NCBI GenBank assembly: GCA_023250955.1
Contig: JAHEZQ010000040.1
Span: 1 to 35,099 of the forward strand
Reading direction: 5' to 3'
Length of the DNA stretch: 35,099 bases
Source: Melioribacter sp.
GTDB lineage: Bacteria; Bacteroidota; Ignavibacteria; Ignavibacteriales; Melioribacteraceae
The notes below the pieces were generated by a model, which was not told the DNA's origin, searched no databases, and saw only the letters and a list, made by a program, of their open reading frames with translations. The position numbers and the translations under genes are program-made. Positions 15,278 to 25,609 of the stretch are shown one piece after another (position 1 is the stretch's first letter; every line of letters starts with the position of its first letter).

Positions 15278-16380
15278 TGTCCCTCAAAGATTATTTTAGA
15301 AAAGTTATAATTAATATTCTTGAAAAGTTTTTAGCTGTTCCCGAAGTTTTAGACAAATCGCTTGGAAATCCAAAAAATATTTTAGTCATTCGCCAGCACA
15401 ATCAATTTGGTGATCTATTAGCGAGCGTTTCTTTATTCCGAGCTATTAAAGAAATTTATCCCAATTCCCATATAACTTTGATTGCCAGCGCTCAAAATTA
15501 TTATGCAGTTGATAAGAATAAATTTATTGATGAAATATTTGTTTTCAAGAATAATAAAATATGGATCCCTAATTATATTTTTCGTCTGAAAAAACTTCTC
15601 AGACGTGATTGGGATCTTACTATTGTACCAGTAACTGTTGCAGTATCACTAACAAGCTGTATCCTAACCGGGTTATCAAAAGCGAAAATTAAAATTGGTC
15701 CGAAGGAATTAAACGGAGATAAAAATAATCTTGCGTTTGTTTTTAATCATAGATTAAAATTAGACTGGCGCAAATGCCCTGACGCGCATGTTTCCGATTT
15801 CATTTTAGATATTGTAAGACCGTTTGGAATTAGAACAAAAAATTTTAGTACCAGTGTATTTTATGATGACGGAGATATTAAAACAGCAAATGAGTTTATT
15901 GGATCGTTATTTCCGAAAGAAGATTGTCCTCTGATCGGCTTTCATATAGGGGCAGGTAAACAGCAAAACAGATGGCCGTTGGAAAAATTTGTTGAATTAA
16001 TCGAAAGAATAAAAAAGAAGATGAGCGTTAGAATTTATTTTACAGGAAGTGATGCGGATAAAGATGAGTTGGATTTTATGAAAAAGCATTGCTGTAAAGA
16101 GAGCGGATACTTTTTGAATAAAAGTATTCCACAGCTTGCAGCAATAATCTCATTAAGTAATATTTTTATAACAAATGATACAGGAGTAATGCATGTAGCA
16201 GGCGCAACTGTAACTCCGCAAATTTCAATTTTTGGTCCGACAAATCCGTTTAACTGGGCACCTGTAGGCCCTACAAAATATTTCCTTCGTAAATCTGAAT
16301 TTGTATCCGATGTATCTGTTGATGATGTTTTTGATCTTTTTAATTATCTAATGGAAAAACAGAAGAATGAAAAACATTAG
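15277..16380 (+). CDS. glycosyltransferase family 9 (heptosyltransferase-like)
   Basis: The 367-residue protein is of the ADP-heptose:LPS heptosyltransferase type (GT-B fold) and probably adds a sugar to the lipopolysaccharide core at the inner membrane. The N-terminal domain has ILVIRQHNQFGDLLASVSLF and HITLIASAQNYYAV. The C-terminal domain has GFHIGAGKQQNRWPLEKFVE and then TNDTGVMHVAGA followed by SIFGPTNPFNW. The sugar cannot be assigned. The start overlaps the previous stop by 1 base, and the 3' end overlaps ppx by 14 bases. Confidence 0.88.
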   Translation: MSLKDYFRKVIINILEKFLAVPEVLDKSLGNPKNILVIRQHNQFGDLLASVSLFRAIKEIYPNSHITLIASAQNYYAVDKNKFIDEIFVFKNNKIWIPNYIFRLKKLLRRDWDLTIVPVTVAVSLTSCILTGLSKAKIKIGPKELNGDKNNLAFVFNHRLKLDWRKCPDAHVSDFILDIVRPFGIRTKNFSTSVFYDDGDIKTANEFIGSLFPKEDCPLIGFHIGAGKQQNRWPLEKFVELIERIKKKMSVRIYFTGSDADKDELDFMKKHCCKESGYFLNKSIPQLAAIISLSNIFITNDTGVMHVAGATVTPQISIFGPTNPFNWAPVGPTKYFLRKSEFVSDVSVDDVFDLFNYLMEKQKNEKH

Positions 16381-17932
16381 TCAAAATTTAGCAGCAATTG
16401 ATGTAGGTACGAATTCTTTCCACCTAATTGTTGTGAAAACAAAAGAGGGTGGAGGTTTTGAAATTATTGATAGAGAAAGAGAGGTAATACGTCTTGGCGA
16501 AGGCAGCAGTGGAAATATTAAATTTATTAAACCGGTAGTTTTTGGAAGAGCAATCGCAACGCTGAAAAGATTTAAAGGTATTGCTGATTCTCATGGTGCT
16601 GTAGTAAGGGCAGTTGCAACAAGTGCAGTTCGCGAAGCATACAATAAAAATGAATTCATTCAAAAGGTTTTGAAAGAAACCGGAATAGAGATTGAAGTAA
16701 TCAGCGGCTACGAAGAAGCACGACTTATTTATTTGGGCACTATGAAAGCAGTTCCTATCTATAATAAGAAAGCGTTAGTGATTGATATCGGCGGAGGAAG
16801 TACAGAATTTTTAATTGGTCATAAAGGGAATACAAACTTTTCAATTAGTTTGAAGATTGGGGCTGTTAGATTAACTGAAAAATTTTTCCCGGATTATGTA
16901 GTAACAGATTCGAGAATTAAAGAATGTAAAAAATGGGTTGAAGTAGAATTAGTTCAGGCCATATCAATTATTAATAGGTTAGGATTCAGTATCTGTGTCG
17001 GTTCATCGGGAACGATTATGTCAACAGGCTTAATTATTCAAGCGATGAGAAAAGGGAATTCAACTCCCGGTACAATACTTAATAATTTTGAATTTACCCG
17101 AAAGGAATTAGAAAAAGTAAAAAAAGTAATTCTTAGCAGAAAAACTGCCGTGAAGAGAAAAAAAATTCCCGGACTTGATGAGAAAAGAGCTGATATTGTG
17201 CCTGCCGGAATAATTATTCTTTCAACAATTTTTGAATTATTAAATCTTCATACTCTGACTATTTCCGGTTATGCATTAAGAGAGGGAATCATTATTGATT
17301 CACTTCAAAAACGTCATACAGATTCCTCAATGCCAAATTTATCAGATATCAGAAATGAAAGTGTGAGACACCTAGCCGAATCTTGCAGATATGATCACCT
17401 TCATTGCAGCCATATTGCAAAACTTTCGGTTGATTTTTTCGACCAGTTAAAGAATTTGCACAAACTTGAAGATGACTGCAAAGAATATCTATATGCGGCG
17501 GCGATGCTTCACGATATCGGTTATCATATTTCGCATACAAATCATCATCAGCATAGTTTCTATATTATAAAGAATAGCGATTTGCTTGGCTTCAATGAAA
17601 ATGAAATTAGTATTATTGCCCACACTGCACGTTATCATCGAAAGAGCCATCCAAAATCCCGCCACGAAGATTTTAATTTGTTGTCACCTTCTACACAAGA
17701 AGTGGTTAAAAAACTTTCTGCAATGTTAAGAGTAGTTGATGCGTTTGACCGTACTCATAAACAGTTGGTGGAATCAATCAAAGCAAAGATTAATAAGAAT
17801 TCTGTTGATCTAACCCTTAAATGTCAAAATGGAATTGTACCTGAAATCGAATTGTGGAATCTTGAAAGACGTAAAGGTTTGTTCGAAGAAGTATTCTCAA
17901 AAAAAATAGTTGTAAAGATAGTTCCTACTTAA
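16367..17932 (+). CDS. Ppx/GppA phosphatase with C-terminal HD domain
   Basis: It would hydrolyse inorganic polyphosphate or pppGpp. The N-terminal ASKHA-fold region has AIDVGTNSFHLIV (phosphate 1, from residue 10), VRAVATSAVREA, SGYEEARLIYLG and VIDIGGGSTEF (phosphate 2). The C-terminal part is an HD-like domain with AAAMLHDIGYHISHTNHHQHS and IAHTARYH. At 521 residues it matches the long Ppx form. It is the last gene of the run. A fragment of a second copy of its 3' end lies at 21226-21330, beyond the kinase gene. The polyphosphate versus guanosine substrate is open. Confidence 0.9.
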   Translation: MKNISQNLAAIDVGTNSFHLIVVKTKEGGGFEIIDREREVIRLGEGSSGNIKFIKPVVFGRAIATLKRFKGIADSHGAVVRAVATSAVREAYNKNEFIQKVLKETGIEIEVISGYEEARLIYLGTMKAVPIYNKKALVIDIGGGSTEFLIGHKGNTNFSISLKIGAVRLTEKFFPDYVVTDSRIKECKKWVEVELVQAISIINRLGFSICVGSSGTIMSTGLIIQAMRKGNSTPGTILNNFEFTRKELEKVKKVILSRKTAVKRKKIPGLDEKRADIVPAGIIILSTIFELLNLHTLTISGYALREGIIIDSLQKRHTDSSMPNLSDIRNESVRHLAESCRYDHLHCSHIAKLSVDFFDQLKNLHKLEDDCKEYLYAAAMLHDIGYHISHTNHHQHSFYIIKNSDLLGFNENEISIIAHTARYHRKSHPKSRHEDFNLLSPSTQEVVKKLSAMLRVVDAFDRTHKQLVESIKAKINKNSVDLTLKCQNGIVPEIELWNLERRKGLFEEVFSKKIVVKIVPT

Positions 17933-17952
17933 TTGCCATCATTAAATTATTA

Positions 17953-20900
17953 TTAAGCTTTTGGCAGTGTAAAATAGAAAGAAGAACCTTTTCCTTTTTC
18001 GCTAATGACCCATATATTGCCGCCAAGTTTATCAACCATTTCACTACAAAGAATTAAACCAAGGCCGGTTCCAATTTCTCCTTCTGTTCCTTTGCTTGAA
18101 ATACTTTGATCAATTCTAAAAAGTTTATCTATTTTTTCTTTTTCGATTCCAACACCGGTATCATTGATACATATTTCGACTAAGTTATTTTTATATGTAC
18201 TAGATATCGAAATCTTTCCGCCCCTCCATGTAAATTTAATTGCATTAGAAATTAAATTAGTAATAATTGAATTTAACATTCGTTGATCCGCTAAGACAAA
18301 AACGTCGTCGGTAATTCTATTTTGTAGTTCGATGGATTTGTCACTAGCGTTTTGCGAAATAAGATTTAAAACATTTATGATAATTGTCTGCAGTTCCAAC
18401 TTCTCTATGTTGCATTGCAGTCTGTTTGTTTGAAGTTGTGCCCAGTCTAAGAGTTGCTCAATCAGTGTGTACAGGTTTTTAGTAGTTTTGTATATTTTGT
18501 CAGATATATCTTTTACCTCATCATCATTGAGTTCAGCATGGTTATCAACTAATATATTTGAAATTCCTAGCAATCCTTGGAATGGTGATTTTAAATCATG
18601 GGCTACAATTGAAAAGAATTTATCCTTTAGGACGTTCAATTGTAATAGTTTTTCTTCAGATTTCTTTAGTTCAATTGTTCTTACCAATACTTCTTTTTCA
18701 AGTTTTCGAGTGTATTTTATTTCAGAAATATAATTTTGAATCATGTATAATATTACGCCAATAACTCCTACGAAGATTAGAATAAACCACCAGCGTTTAT
18801 AAAATGGATCTAGTATAATGATTGTATTCGAGGCACTTGCTAAACCCCAATCGCCTCCTAAATTTTTTGCCTGTACAAGAAACTTATAGTTACCCGGTCT
18901 GAGGTTTGTATATCTGATTTGGTGATTAGTTCCTATTTCTATCCAGACACTATCGAAATCTGTCAACTTAACTTTGTATTGGATAAATTTTTCATTTATA
19001 AATGAAATTGATCTAAATCGAAAAACGAAAGAACTTTCACCATCACTGGTTTCATATGAATTGGCTAAATCGTGTATTACACCTTTTGAGTCTTCAATTT
19101 CAAGTGCAGCTATAATTGGCGGCTTCATTGGAATATCATATTGGGGAATATAACATGATAGCCCACGATCAGTTCCAATCCAAATTTTCCCAAACGAATC
19201 CACTGTACATGCAGAACGATTTGTTTCCCTTCCAGCAAGCCCATCTTCAAGACTGAATCTTCTTGCCGTCTTGCCATCCCATTTTACAACACCATCATTA
19301 GTCCCAAACCAGTAATTGTTATTCCTGTCATGTTTTATAAAAAATATTTTCCGATCAATAGAAAAATTATTCTCGGTAAATTTCCGTATAGAATCATTCT
19401 CAAGTAAATATAAACCATCTGCAGTACCAAGTAATTTTTTATCATTAGTGTAATCTTGAATTGCATAAATATTATTTCCAAATTGCACTTTACTGTCAGA
19501 CAATTTCGTGAACACACCATTTTTATAAATTGCTAGACCATCAACGCACGCGCCGTAAATTGTTCCATTTGAATCACTAAATATTTTTCGAACGTTAAGG
19601 AATTCTTTGTTATTAATTAATACAAGATTCGAATGGTCCTCGGAAATTTTGAATAAACCTTCATCCGCACCGACCCATAATGTTCCATGTTTATCATTTT
19701 TGATCGAGTTAACTTGAACAGCCTTCTTATATTGAATCCAGCGTATTTCTTTAGTATTACTCATTTTACCTACGCCAAGCTCAGAGCCTGCGATCCAGAC
19801 ATTCCCAATCGAATCTTTACAAAGGTCTAAAATTCTAGAAAGGGAATAATTTTTATTAGAAGGATAGGTTAAAGTAGCAGAAGAGAGTTTACCATCCTTG
19901 AGAATTGTAAGACCGTGATTATGTCCGAAAATATAATACCCCGGTCCTACTTCTATAGTTGAAGAAACCTCATTTTCCAATAATCCATTTTCTTTGAAGA
20001 AATTTTGAAAACATAAATTACCGACTTTGTCAATACCTCGATAACTTGTAAACCAAAGATTTGATTCACGATCGAGAAAAATTGCAGAACTTCCTGAAGT
20101 TGTGAATCTATTTTCTTGGTTAATAGTTACAATTTTCTTGGTCGATTTTTCCAGATAAAATCTTTCAACATCATTCCCGTAATAAATTCTACCTATCTTA
20201 TCATAAAGAAAGCAGATATGTCTTAGTTTTTGAGAAGGGAATTCGGTCATCATTCTATTATTAGAAGTAACTATGTTAAATTTTCTATTTTGAATGGTAC
20301 CGATCCATTTATCTCCTAAAAGCCAAATAATAGGGACCAAATTGTTATTAAGAGATTCAAATTCTATTGATTTTATTTTTTTTGAGGGGATATTTATTAT
20401 TGAACTTAAACTATTGTCAATTTTCCCGTCATGGAAGACAGACAAACCATTTTCCGTGCAGACATACAATTTGTTCTGAAAGCTTTTTACAGTATTTACT
20501 CTATCGTCTATTAATCCTTCCTTCTGAGAAATGCGACTCCATTTTTTATCTTTATAAAAAAACACTCCTTCATTTGTCCCGAAACATAAAATTTGTTTAT
20601 TGTTCTCATAAATAAAATCAAAAGATGTAAAAATTTTACGTGTTCCATTTAGTTGAGGAATTTCATTAATAAAAGTCCATTTATTATTCTTAAATATTGC
20701 TACTTGTGAACCACTCCAATAAGGGACAGCAATAATATTATTGCTGCTGTCAACTTTGATCGCAAAATATTCATTGCGCGGTAATCCTTCTTTATCAGTG
20801 TAGTTTTTCCAAGTATAGCTATCATAAACGGAAACGCCGTATTCGGTAGCAAACCACATACGTCCTTGCTTGTCTTGCGTAACATCATGGATAAAGTTGG

Positions 20901-21054
20901 TATTCAGTCCATTCTCAAGTGTATAAGTTTGGACTGGAAAGCTTTGTGCTAAAATTTGAATTTTTGCGGATATAAATAGAATAGTAATCACCAATGACAC
21001 AGGGTGTATGTGGTGATTAATATTATTTTTTAAAAAATTGTAGATATTCATCAT
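17953..21054 (-). CDS. two-component propeller sensor histidine kinase
   Basis: The 1033-residue protein has a signal or TM segment at about residues 19-37. Repeated propeller blades follow (for example QGRMWFATEYGVSVYD, GTLWVGADEGLFKIS, GKIWIGTDRGLSCYI), then a Y_Y_Y domain (about 690-750), a TM helix at about 755-776, a short coiled coil, HisKA and HATPase. The phospho-acceptor is H819 in FSIVAHDLKSPF. The N box is near 937 (SNAIKFT), G1 is DTGVGI at 965-970 and G2 is GTGLGL at 995-1000. There is no receiver or AraC output domain, unlike the hybrid sensors of Bacteroides, and no response regulator is encoded nearby. The ligand is unknown. Confidence 0.93.
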   Translation of the reverse strand: MMNIYNFLKNNINHHIHPVSLVITILFISAKIQILAQSFPVQTYTLENGLNTNFIHDVTQDKQGRMWFATEYGVSVYDSYTWKNYTDKEGLPRNEYFAIKVDSSNNIIAVPYWSGSQVAIFKNNKWTFINEIPQLNGTRKIFTSFDFIYENNKQILCFGTNEGVFFYKDKKWSRISQKEGLIDDRVNTVKSFQNKLYVCTENGLSVFHDGKIDNSLSSIINIPSKKIKSIEFESLNNNLVPIIWLLGDKWIGTIQNRKFNIVTSNNRMMTEFPSQKLRHICFLYDKIGRIYYGNDVERFYLEKSTKKIVTINQENRFTTSGSSAIFLDRESNLWFTSYRGIDKVGNLCFQNFFKENGLLENEVSSTIEVGPGYYIFGHNHGLTILKDGKLSSATLTYPSNKNYSLSRILDLCKDSIGNVWIAGSELGVGKMSNTKEIRWIQYKKAVQVNSIKNDKHGTLWVGADEGLFKISEDHSNLVLINNKEFLNVRKIFSDSNGTIYGACVDGLAIYKNGVFTKLSDSKVQFGNNIYAIQDYTNDKKLLGTADGLYLLENDSIRKFTENNFSIDRKIFFIKHDRNNNYWFGTNDGVVKWDGKTARRFSLEDGLAGRETNRSACTVDSFGKIWIGTDRGLSCYIPQYDIPMKPPIIAALEIEDSKGVIHDLANSYETSDGESSFVFRFRSISFINEKFIQYKVKLTDFDSVWIEIGTNHQIRYTNLRPGNYKFLVQAKNLGGDWGLASASNTIIILDPFYKRWWFILIFVGVIGVILYMIQNYISEIKYTRKLEKEVLVRTIELKKSEEKLLQLNVLKDKFFSIVAHDLKSPFQGLLGISNILVDNHAELNDDEVKDISDKIYKTTKNLYTLIEQLLDWAQLQTNRLQCNIEKLELQTIIINVLNLISQNASDKSIELQNRITDDVFVLADQRMLNSIITNLISNAIKFTWRGGKISISSTYKNNLVEICINDTGVGIEKEKIDKLFRIDQSISSKGTEGEIGTGLGLILCSEMVDKLGGNIWVISEKGKGSSFYFTLPKA

Positions 21055-21225
21055 TTACTTATAGAAGTATATAGTAAAAACTTTACAGGACAAAAAAGAG
21101 TTGAGAACAATTATTTCCATATTGCTCATATTTGAGCGACCTCTGTGAAGTGAAATATAGAAATAATTAATGGAATTATCATATCGATTGTTAGTGTGAT
21201 TCCTTTGAACATTTTAATAAAGTAA
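21055..21225. other. AT-rich gap upstream of the kinase gene, no gene seen
   Basis: Together with the ppx fragment and the leader of asnS, this makes up the 390-base gap between the kinase and asnS genes. It should hold the kinase promoter on the - strand. No clear -35/-10 pair or repeat stands out. Confidence 0.5.
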
Positions 21226-21330
21226 GTAAAACTGAAATTTGAATGTGGTAATTACACTAAACCTGAAATCGAATTATGGAATCTTGAAAGTTTCAATGGT
21301 CTATTTGAAGAAATATTCAGGAAAAAATAA
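21226..21330 (+). pseudogene. remnant of the 3' end of a ppx/gppA gene
   Basis: Reading the + strand gives VKLKFECGNYTKPEIELWNL, then ESFNGLFEEIFRKK and a stop. This lines up in register with the Ppx C-terminus at 16367-17932 (LTLKCQNGIVPEIELWNL, then ERRKGLFEEVFSKK). At base level 21262-21290 matches 17840-17868 at 28 of 29 positions. An in-frame TAA at 21223 and loss of similarity upstream show that only the 3' end is left. It has no start and cannot be a gene on its own. Confidence 0.82.
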
Positions 21331-21444
21331 AAGTTAGATGTTCATAGTTTAATATTACTTGCCCGATTTAAGTTTTTCTCTTTTTGCATTATTAATAACC
21401 TCTTAGTTATATTTGAAACCGATTTCCAAATAAAAATTACTCAA

Positions 21445-22743
21445 ATGAGACCTTCGGTTTATATTAAAGATTTAAAAGACCATGTAGGTAAAGAAGTTAC
21501 CTTAAAAGGATGGTTATATAACAAGAGATCAAGCGGTAAGATCAAATTTTTAATTATGCGTGACGGCAGCGGTTATGTCCAATGTGTAGTTTTTAAAGGA
21601 AATGTTACGGATGAAATTTTTGAAAGCGCAGATAAACTTACACAAGAATCATCATTTGAAATAACCGGAAAAGTTAAAGTTGAACCGCGATCAGTCGGTG
21701 GATATGAATTAGATGCTACCGACGTAAAAATAATTTCAGTCGCTCATGAATATCCAATCACTCCCAAAGAACATGGAATAGAATTTCTTATTGATAACCG
21801 TCATCTCTGGGTTCGTTCTAAAAAACAAGTTGCGATATTAAAAATCCGCGCTCGTGTTGTAAAAGCTATCCGTGATTTTTTTGATGAACGAGGATTTGTA
21901 CTTTTTGATCCGCCGATCATAACGCCAAACGCATGCGAAGGAACTTCTACGCTTTTTGAGATGGAATATTTTGATCTCGGAAAAGCTTACTTAACACAAT
22001 CGGGACAGCTTTACGAAGAGAGCGGCGCAATGGCACTTGGGAAAGTATATTCATTCGGTCCAACATTCCGTGCAGAAAAATCTAAAACACGAAGACACTT
22101 GACTGAATTTTGGATGGTTGAACCTGAAATGGCTTTTTATGATCTTGATGATGACATGGATCTTGCCGAAGAATTTCTAGAGTATATTGTTCAGACAGTT
22201 CTTTCTGAAATGAAAGAAGAATTAAAAGAAGTTGAACGCGATACAACAAAACTTGAAAATATAAAACGACCTTTCCCGAGAATCTCTTACACTGATGCTG
22301 TTGAGATTTTGAAAAAGAAGGGAGTTGATTTCCAATGGGGCAATGATCTTGGTGGGGCAGATGAAACATTGATCGGTGAAGAATTTGACCGTCCGGTAAT
22401 GATTCATCGTTATCCATCTGAAGTAAAAGCATTTTATATGAAACGCGATCCGGAAAATCCCAAAGTTGCGCTTGCGGTTGATGTAATTGCACCGGAAGGA
22501 TACGGAGAAATTATTGGCGGAAGCCAGCGTGAAGATAATTTAGATTTTTTACTTGAGAGAATTAAAGAACACAACTTGCCTCAATCTTTTTTTGAATGGT
22601 ATTTGGATTTAAGACGGTTCGGCTCTGTACCGCATGCCGGATTTGGTCTCGGACTTGAAAGAACAGTAAGCTGGATTTGCGGATTAGAACATTTGCGCGA
22701 AGCAATTCCATTTCCAAGAATGATTTATAGGAATACACCTTAA
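21445..22743 (+). CDS. asnS: asparaginyl-tRNA synthetase
   Basis: It charges tRNA-Asn in the cytoplasm. The 432-residue protein is a class IIb synthetase. An N-terminal OB domain ([18 protein letters not shown]) is followed by motif 2 ([20 protein letters not shown] with the AsnRS-type [11 protein letters not shown]) and motif 3 ([15 protein letters not shown]). GGSQRE near residue 357 is also typical. Length and motifs fit the shorter archaeal/Bacteroides AsnRS. AspRS was considered, but the EFWMVEPE context favours Asn. It is 2 bases upstream of nuoJ, an unusual partner. No Shine-Dalgarno site is visible before the ATG. Confidence 0.9.
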   Translation: MRPSVYIKDLKDHVGKEVTLKGWLYNKRSSGKIKFLIMRDGSGYVQCVVFKGNVTDEIFESADKLTQESSFEITGKVKVEPRSVGGYELDATDVKIISVAHEYPITPKEHGIEFLIDNRHLWVRSKKQVAILKIRARVVKAIRDFFDERGFVLFDPPIITPNACEGTSTLFEMEYFDLGKAYLTQSGQLYEESGAMALGKVYSFGPTFRAEKSKTRRHLTEFWMVEPEMAFYDLDDDMDLAEEFLEYIVQTVLSEMKEELKEVERDTTKLENIKRPFPRISYTDAVEILKKKGVDFQWGNDLGGADETLIGEEFDRPVMIHRYPSEVKAFYMKRDPENPKVALAVDVIAPEGYGEIIGGSQREDNLDFLLERIKEHNLPQSFFEWYLDLRRFGSVPHAGFGLGLERTVSWICGLEHLREAIPFPRMIYRNTP

Positions 22744-22745
22744 GA

Positions 22746-23261
22746 ATGAATGTACAGATAATTCTATTTATTGTTCTCGCATCAGTAGCCGCAATCACAT
22801 CAGTTGCGATGATCACTCGTAAGAATCCTGTTATATGTGCCGTGTTCTTGGTTCTTAATTTTTTCTCACTCGCCGGTTTATATCTACTGCTCAATGCTCA
22901 GTTCATTGCAGTTGTTCAAGTCATTGTATATGCCGGTGCAATCATGGTTTTATTCCTTTTTGTTCTAATGTTATTGAACACTGAAACAGAACACAAATTA
23001 TTTGCAGATAAACGTGCTATTAAATTTTTTGCAATTCTAATTAGTGCTTTCGTATTTGTTCAAGTCGCTTATTTAATTTTTCACGGAAGTCCTTCCCGTA
23101 CTTTAACACCCGATGAAGCAGCAAGTGTTAAAGCCGGAACAATTCAGGCAATTGGTGAACAACTTTATACAAATTATATAATTCCCTTTGAGGTTGCAGG
23201 ATTTTTACTTCTCGCGGCTACAATTGGAGCTATGGTTTTAGCTAAAAAGAAATTTGAGTAA
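22746..23261 (+). CDS. nuoJ: NADH-quinone oxidoreductase subunit J
   Basis: A membrane-arm subunit of complex I. The 171 residues form five hydrophobic helices. The conserved third-helix region reads [23 protein letters not shown], and the protein ends in an [12 protein letters not shown] helix. It starts 2 bases after asnS, and nuoK follows 5 bases after its stop, so all are likely in one transcript. Genes nuoA-I are not upstream, so the complex I cluster is split here. Confidence 0.92.
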   Translation: MNVQIILFIVLASVAAITSVAMITRKNPVICAVFLVLNFFSLAGLYLLLNAQFIAVVQVIVYAGAIMVLFLFVLMLLNTETEHKLFADKRAIKFFAILISAFVFVQVAYLIFHGSPSRTLTPDEAASVKAGTIQAIGEQLYTNYIIPFEVAGFLLLAATIGAMVLAKKKFE

Positions 23262-23266
23262 CTGAA

Positions 23267-23575
23267 ATGTCATTAATACCGATGGAATATTATCTGATCT
23301 TAAGTGCATTCATGTTTTGTGTAGGAGTTGCAGGAGTGCTTATCAGAAGAAATGCAATCGTTGTGTTTATGTGCATTGAACTAATGCTTAATTCAGCAAA
23401 TCTAACTCTTGTAACTTTTTCATCTTACCTTGGAAATTCCATCGGACAAGTTTTTGTATTTTTTGTTATGACGGTTGCCGCTGCTGAAGCTGCGGTTGGT
23501 CTAGCAATTATTATTGCAATCTTTAGAAATAAAAAGACGGTCAACATAGACGAGATAAATATTTTCAAATGGTAA
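23267..23575 (+). CDS. nuoK: NADH-quinone oxidoreductase subunit K
   Basis: The 102-residue, three-helix subunit carries the proton-path glutamates of the family: one in [14 protein letters not shown] and one in [12 protein letters not shown]. Together with NuoJ it links the quinone site to the antiporter-like subunits. Its stop overlaps the nuoL start region. Confidence 0.95.
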   Translation: MSLIPMEYYLILSAFMFCVGVAGVLIRRNAIVVFMCIELMLNSANLTLVTFSSYLGNSIGQVFVFFVMTVAAAEAAVGLAIIIAIFRNKKTVNIDEINIFKW

Positions 23576-25515
23576 TGATAAATCTTATATACCTAACTAC
23601 ACTTTTGCCGTTACTTGGATTTTTAATTAACGGATTGTTCGGAAGAAAGATCAAGAACGAAAAAGTAATTGGTCTAATCGGCAGTGCGACAATAGGAATT
23701 TCTTTTCTAATTGTTCTTGGTGCTTTTATTCAGACACTTGGATTACCAATAGAAGAAAGATCAAACACTGTTAATTTATTTCCATGGCTGAATGTCGGCG
23801 GACTTCAAATAAAATTTGCTTACCTGGTTGATCAACTTTCTCTTACAATGTCTCTCATTGTAACCGGCGTTGGATTTTTAATCCACGTTTACTCGATCGG
23901 TTACATGCGCGGAGATAAAGGTTTCTGGAGATTCTTTGCTTATCTAAACCTTTTCATCTTTGCGATGATGAATTTAGTTCTGGGTGATAACTTTGTAGTT
24001 CTTTTTCTTGGATGGGAAGGAGTGGGTCTCTGTTCATATTTGTTAATCGGTTTTTGGTATGATAGAAAATTTGAAAAGGGAACAACATCTCAAGCAGCGA
24101 AGAAAGCTTTTGTTGTAAATAGAATCGGCGATTTCGGATTTCTACTTGGAATGTTTTTAATCTTCATGACTTTTGATTCACTCAACTTCAAAGAAGTTTT
24201 TGCAAGAGCAGCATCATTCCCAGTGGCAGAATCTACATTTGGATTGATTGCTTTATTCTTATTTATCGGTGCTACTGGAAAGTCTGCTCAAATTCCTTTG
24301 TTTGTCTGGTTACCTGATGCTATGGCTGGCCCGACTCCCGTTTCAGCGCTTATACATGCGGCTACAATGGTTACTGCCGGTGTGTATATGGTTTCTCGTG
24401 CATCAATAATTTTTGCTTCAGCACCAGTGATCATGACTGTTGTTGCTGTGGTCGGATTACTGACAGCTTTAATGGCGGCATCAATCGGTTTAGTTCAGAA
24501 CGATATTAAAAAAGTTTTAGCTTACTCAACGGTAAGCCAATTAGGTTATATGTTTTTAGCTGCCGGCGTTGGTGCGTTCAGTGCATCAATTTTTCACGTT
24601 ATGACTCACGCATTTTTCAAAGCACTTCTATTTCTTGGTGCAGGTTCTGTGATTCACGGTATGTATGATGAACAGAATATTCAAAAGTATGGCGGCTTAA
24701 AAAAATATATGCCGAAAACTTTTCTAACATTTTTTATAGCAACTCTTGCAATCTCCGGTGTTCCCGGTTTATCAGGTTTCTTTAGTAAGGATGAAATTTT
24801 ATGGAGTGCTTATGCAAACGGCGGATTTGTATTTTGGCTGATTGGTGCTATCACTGCAATGCTAACTGCTTTTTATATGTTTAGATTAGTTTCGCTTACG
24901 TTCTACGGTAAAGAAAGATTTGATCATCACAATGTTCATCCGCATGAATCACCGGCATTGATGACAGTTCCGTTGATAATTCTTGCTGTTCTTTCGGTTG
25001 TAGGAGGATATATTGGTTTGCCAAAAGTTTTCTTCGGCGAGCATGGAAATTTATTTGAAGGTTGGCTTGAACCAATCTATGCACCTGCAATGAATAAATT
25101 GTCATTGTATGGTGAACATACTCATTTAGAGGAAATTCTATTGATGACTGTTTCTGTCGCTGCAGCATTAAGTGCGATATTTTTTGCTCTCCATGTTTAT
25201 AGAAAGAATCCTCAGATTGCAGAAAATATTTCCAACAAGTTCAAAGGATTTTACAACTTACTTCTTAATAAATATTTTGTTGATGAAGCTTACGAAGCAG
25301 CAGTTGTCCAACCGATACAGAAGGGTAGTGAGAAATTTTTGTGGAAAATTTTTGATGTAAAGTTTATTGATGGAATTGTAAATGGAGTTGCTTCGTTAGT
25401 AGAAAATAGTTCCGGTGTAATTAGAAAAATTCAAACCGGAATAGCGCAATCATATGCATTAATAATGATGGCGGGAATTGCATTAGTTCTTTTATGGTTA
25501 ATACTTAGTTTGTAA
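23569..25515 (+). CDS. nuoL: NADH-quinone oxidoreductase subunit L
   Basis: The distal antiporter-like subunit of complex I, 648 residues with about 16 helices and the long C-terminal lateral helix region. The conserved blocks are [17 protein letters not shown] (with the key Glu), [32 protein letters not shown] and [12 protein letters not shown]. The ATG at 23569 lies inside nuoK; the ATG at 23575 (TAATG overlap with the nuoK stop) is an equally good start. The 94-base gap after it holds a palindromic repeat, the only break between nuoJ and nuoN. Confidence 0.95.
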   Translation: MVMINLIYLTTLLPLLGFLINGLFGRKIKNEKVIGLIGSATIGISFLIVLGAFIQTLGLPIEERSNTVNLFPWLNVGGLQIKFAYLVDQLSLTMSLIVTGVGFLIHVYSIGYMRGDKGFWRFFAYLNLFIFAMMNLVLGDNFVVLFLGWEGVGLCSYLLIGFWYDRKFEKGTTSQAAKKAFVVNRIGDFGFLLGMFLIFMTFDSLNFKEVFARAASFPVAESTFGLIALFLFIGATGKSAQIPLFVWLPDAMAGPTPVSALIHAATMVTAGVYMVSRASIIFASAPVIMTVVAVVGLLTALMAASIGLVQNDIKKVLAYSTVSQLGYMFLAAGVGAFSASIFHVMTHAFFKALLFLGAGSVIHGMYDEQNIQKYGGLKKYMPKTFLTFFIATLAISGVPGLSGFFSKDEILWSAYANGGFVFWLIGAITAMLTAFYMFRLVSLTFYGKERFDHHNVHPHESPALMTVPLIILAVLSVVGGYIGLPKVFFGEHGNLFEGWLEPIYAPAMNKLSLYGEHTHLEEILLMTVSVAAALSAIFFALHVYRKNPQIAENISNKFKGFYNLLLNKYFVDEAYEAAVVQPIQKGSEKFLWKIFDVKFIDGIVNGVASLVENSSGVIRKIQTGIAQSYALIMMAGIALVLLWLILSL

Positions 25516-25516
25516 A

Positions 25517-25594
25517 CTCTGCGCCTTCTTTGCGCTCTCTGCGGTTAAAAGCTTTAACGCAAAGGTCGCAAAGGATTTCGCGAAGGACGCAAAG
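25517..25594. repeat. palindromic GCAAAG-type repeat between nuoL and nuoM
   Basis: The left arm is CTCTGCGCCTTCTTTGCGCT... (25517-25549). The right arm is TTTAACGCAAAGGTCGCAAA... (25553-25594). They are imperfect inverted copies rich in GCGCAAAG units, with a 3-base spacer. It fills most of the gap between two otherwise tightly packed genes and has the look of a mobile palindromic element. Confidence 0.7.
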
Positions 25595-25609
25595 AAAAAT
25601 TCGAATCTT

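Noticed and set aside
22082-22492. Open frame on the - strand inside asnS (136 codons)
   Set aside because: It lies fully within the well-supported synthetase gene in antisense and its product looks like a coding shadow.
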